Source of the DNA: Bacillota bacterium
Lineage (GTDB): Bacteria; Bacillota; UBA4882; UBA8346
Assembly: GCA_023426245.1 (NCBI GenBank)
Contig: JAFABB010000018.1
Location: 62,001 to 126,000, forward strand
DNA: 64,000 nucleotides
Direction of reading: 5' to 3'
Part shown: positions 61,679 to 64,000 of the stretch, in pieces
Numbering within the stretch: the stretch's first letter is position 1
How the letters are laid out: every line of letters starts with the position of its first letter
The notes under the pieces: model-generated
The model's input: the letters and a program-made list of their open reading frames with translations, nothing else
Told to the model about the DNA's origin: nothing
Database searches by the model: none
Program-made: the position numbers and the translations under genes

Positions 61679-61702
61679 AGACCATTAAATCGGGGTGTGG
61701 GA

Positions 61703-64000
61703 ATGTTAAAATTCTTGAATGAGTTATGGGATACAAATTTACGGGAAGTAAAGAACCTTCGGAAACAGATTGTAGCTATCAATGAGCTGGAACCTGAATT
61801 TGTTAAACTTTCCGATGAACAGCTACGGGCAAAAACAGCTGAATTCAAAGAACGATTGGCTGCTGGAGAAACCCTCGATGATTTGTTGCCGGAAGCCTTC
61901 GCCACCGTCAGGGAAGCCGCCAAAAGGACCTTAAAACAGCGCCATTTTGACGTCCAGTTAATGGGGGGTATCGTCCTTCATGAAGGTAAAATTGCTGAAA
62001 TGAAAACCGGTGAAGGAAAAACCTTGGTCGCTACATTGCCGGTCTATTTGAATGCTTTAACCGGCAAAGGGGTTCATGTGGTTACGGTCAATGATTATCT
62101 GGCCAGACGGGATAGTGATTGGATGGGCCGGATTTACCGTTTCTTGGGGCTTTCAGTCGGTGTAATTCTTCATTCGCTAAACGCCGAGGAAAGGCGGGCC
62201 GCCTATCATGCAGATATTACTTACGGTACCAACAATGAGTTCGGGTTTGATTATTTAAGGGACAATATGGCTTTTTCCGTTGAGGAAATGGTTCAACGTG
62301 AGCTACATTACGCAATCGTCGACGAAGTCGATAGTATTTTAGTCGATGAAGCCCGGACCCCTTTGATCATTTCCGGTCAGGCGGAGGAATCCACCGATCT
62401 TTACTATAAATTTGCAAGAATCGTACCAAAACTACGGATTGAAGAGGATTATACCGTCGATGAAAAAGCCCACACCGTTGCCGTTACCGAGGAAGGCGTG
62501 GCGAAGGTTGAACAAATGGTTGGCGTGGAGAATCTCTATGATGATCAAAATACCGACATGGTCCACCATTTGAATCAGGCTCTTAAAGCCAAAGAATTGA
62601 TGAAGCGGGATCGCGACTATGTGGTCAAAGACGGTGAAGTTATTATTGTTGATGAATTCACCGGGCGTTTGATGTTCGGACGCCGCTACAGCGAAGGCCT
62701 TCATCAAGCGATTGAAGCGAAGGAAGGGGTCAAAATTGAGAATGAAAGTCAAACGCTGGCAACCATTACCTTCCAAAATTATTTCCGGATGTATGACAAA
62801 TTAGCCGGTATGACAGGTACTGCGGAAACTGAAGAAGCGGAATTCAGGAAAATTTATAATTTACCGGTAACCGTCATGCCGACCAATCTAGATATGGTCA
62901 GGGCGGACCATCCCGATGTGATCTACAAAACCGAATCCGGTAAATTTAAGGCAGTTGTCGATGAAATCGTGACCATTCACGAAACTGGCCGTCCGGTCCT
63001 GGTAGGTACCATCTCCATCGAAAAGTCGGAAGTCTTAAGTGGGATGTTGAAACGTCGCGGTATTCCTCACCAGGTATTGAATGCCAAATACCATGAAAAG
63101 GAAGCCGAAATCATTGCGCAAGCCGGCCGTTCGGGTTCGGTGACCATTGCCACCAACATGGCTGGCCGTGGTACCGATATTGTGCTCGGTGGTAACGCCG
63201 AGTTTTTAGCCAGAGATATCCTGCGTTCCCGGGGTATTGAACCGGAACAGGCCACGGATGAAGAGTATCAAATGACTTTGGAGGAAGCCAAAAAAATTAC
63301 CGAGGGGGATCACCAGAAGGTCATTGGCGCAGGTGGTTTGCATATCATTGGTACTGAGCGGCATGAGAGCCGCCGTATTGACAATCAGTTGCGGGGACGC
63401 GCCGGCCGCCAGGGAGATCCGGGTTCCAGCCGCTTCTTTGTGGCGATGGAAGATGATTTGATGAGGCTTTTCGGGGGCGAAATGATTTCGGGCCTGATGG
63501 AACGGCTTGGCTGGACCGAAGACATGCCCATCGAGCATAAAGCTATTGCCAGCAGGATTGAAACCGCTCAACGCAAGGTTGAGAGCAGAAACTTTGAAAT
63601 CCGGAAACATGTGCTTGATTATGATGATGTCCTCAATAAACAAAGGGAAATTATTTATGAACTACGCCGCAAACTTTTGTTTGGGGAAGATATTCATGAA
63701 AAAGTGCTTGAGATGTTCGACGATGTCATCCGGCAGTTGATGGAAGTCTATACCAATGAAAAGGTTATTCCGGAAGAGTGGGACTTGGAAGGCCTTTTAC
63801 AGGCGCTCTTTACCAACCTTCTGCCGCAGCAGTCAATTTCTTTGGGAGAAATTGGTAAAGCCAATTACGAAGAACTCCATGACATGATTCATAGCCGGAC
63901 CCTGGAATTTTATGAGGATAAAGAAGAGGCAATCGGTACCGAATACCTCAGGGAAATCGAAAGGCGGGTCATGCTTCAAACGATAGATACCAACTGGATG
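61703..64000 (+). CDS. secA: Protein translocase ATPase SecA (N-terminal 766 residues, cut by window)
   Basis: Motor that pushes preproteins through SecYEG. The frame is open to the last base. It starts LKFLNELWDTNLREVKNLRK, then has Walker A MKTGEGKTLVATLP (about residues 98-110), VNDYLARRD, the DEAD-type VDEVDSILVDEARTPLIISG, the preprotein cross-linking domain, VGTISIEKSE, NMAGRGTDIVLGG and GTERHESRRIDNQLRGRAGRQGD. GGGGTGTGG precedes the ATG. Complete SecA is roughly 800-900 residues, so the C-terminal zinc tail is missing from view. Confidence 0.97.
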   Translation, partial: MLKFLNELWDTNLREVKNLRKQIVAINELEPEFVKLSDEQLRAKTAEFKERLAAGETLDDLLPEAFATVREAAKRTLKQRHFDVQLMGGIVLHEGKIAEMKTGEGKTLVATLPVYLNALTGKGVHVVTVNDYLARRDSDWMGRIYRFLGLSVGVILHSLNAEERRAAYHADITYGTNNEFGFDYLRDNMAFSVEEMVQRELHYAIVDEVDSILVDEARTPLIISGQAEESTDLYYKFARIVPKLRIEEDYTVDEKAHTVAVTEEGVAKVEQMVGVENLYDDQNTDMVHHLNQALKAKELMKRDRDYVVKDGEVIIVDEFTGRLMFGRRYSEGLHQAIEAKEGVKIENESQTLATITFQNYFRMYDKLAGMTGTAETEEAEFRKIYNLPVTVMPTNLDMVRADHPDVIYKTESGKFKAVVDEIVTIHETGRPVLVGTISIEKSEVLSGMLKRRGIPHQVLNAKYHEKEAEIIAQAGRSGSVTIATNMAGRGTDIVLGGNAEFLARDILRSRGIEPEQATDEEYQMTLEEAKKITEGDHQKVIGAGGLHIIGTERHESRRIDNQLRGRAGRQGDPGSSRFFVAMEDDLMRLFGGEMISGLMERLGWTEDMPIEHKAIASRIETAQRKVESRNFEIRKHVLDYDDVLNKQREIIYELRRKLLFGEDIHEKVLEMFDDVIRQLMEVYTNEKVIPEEWDLEGLLQALFTNLLPQQSISLGEIGKANYEELHDMIHSRTLEFYEDKEEAIGTEYLREIERRVMLQTIDTNWM

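Larger units (their letters stand above)
61393..61702. other. Divergent intergenic region before secA
   Basis: About 310 bases between the divergent xylose sensor operon and secA. It contains the secA promoter and a short doubtful leader frame. No promoter for the minus-strand operon could be fixed. Confidence 0.5.

Overview
The window looks like a chromosomal segment from an anaerobic, sugar-fermenting, low-to-moderate GC member of the Bacillota. The signs are strong AGGAGG-type ribosome binding sites with frequent TTG and GTG starts, an aspS leader with a T-box, YesM/YesN-type two-component systems, HemZ, a 6S RNA-like gene next to a 5-formyl-THF cyclo-ligase, and oxygen-defence proteins typical of anaerobes (FprA flavodiiron protein, rubrerythrin-like ferritin, bacteriohemerythrin). 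A relative of Hydrogenispora would fit, but that is a guess. There are no rRNAs, tRNAs, CRISPR arrays or intact insertion sequences.

Region 1 (1-18.3 kb) is a sugar-uptake block. It starts with the C-terminal third of a glycyl radical enzyme cut by the window edge. Then come three ribose/xylose-type ABC importers. System A (1225-4802) is ATPase, permease and binding protein, followed by a YesM/YesN kinase-regulator pair (4996-8398). System B (8638-13454) is binding protein, ATPase, permease and a second binding protein. System C (14070-18255) resembles ChvE-GguA-GguB. A strong stem-loop lies between the binding-protein gene and the ATPase gene in B and C, and again in the xylFGH operon near the far end.

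Region 2 (18.4-26.4 kb) handles Fe-S assembly and stress. It holds a NifX-like protein, an in-frame fusion of an IscR/Rrf2 regulator with an IscS cysteine desulfurase, IscU, a bacteriohemerythrin, a rubrerythrin-like protein, FprA and a VOC protein. An accessory-looking stretch (21.0-22.6 kb) contains a 140-bp MITE-like inverted-repeat element and ten 21-bp tandem repeats.

Region 3 (26.4-38 kb) carries a TAXI-TRAP transporter with UbiD and UbiX, which together suggest uptake and decarboxylation of an aromatic or unsaturated acid. A chemoreceptor, a LysM protein, Hsp20, small membrane and soluble proteins, a shortened DedA protein and a beta-carbonic-anhydrase-like protein follow. The last has an elaborate structured leader on the minus strand.

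Region 4 (38-52 kb) is core-like: a cytidylate-kinase-like protein and a TPR protein, L-lactate dehydrogenase, an MBL hydrolase, HemZ, a parvulin foldase, HisS, a T-box plus AspS, the 6S RNA candidate, the cyclo-ligase and a chemoreceptor-like protein.

Region 5 (52-61.4 kb, minus strand) is a D-xylose module. A membrane-anchored XylF-like sensor, a LytS kinase and a YesN regulator (the XylFII-LytS-YesN arrangement) are followed by an extra XylF-like lipoprotein and then xylFGH. secA begins divergently at 61703 and runs off the right end.
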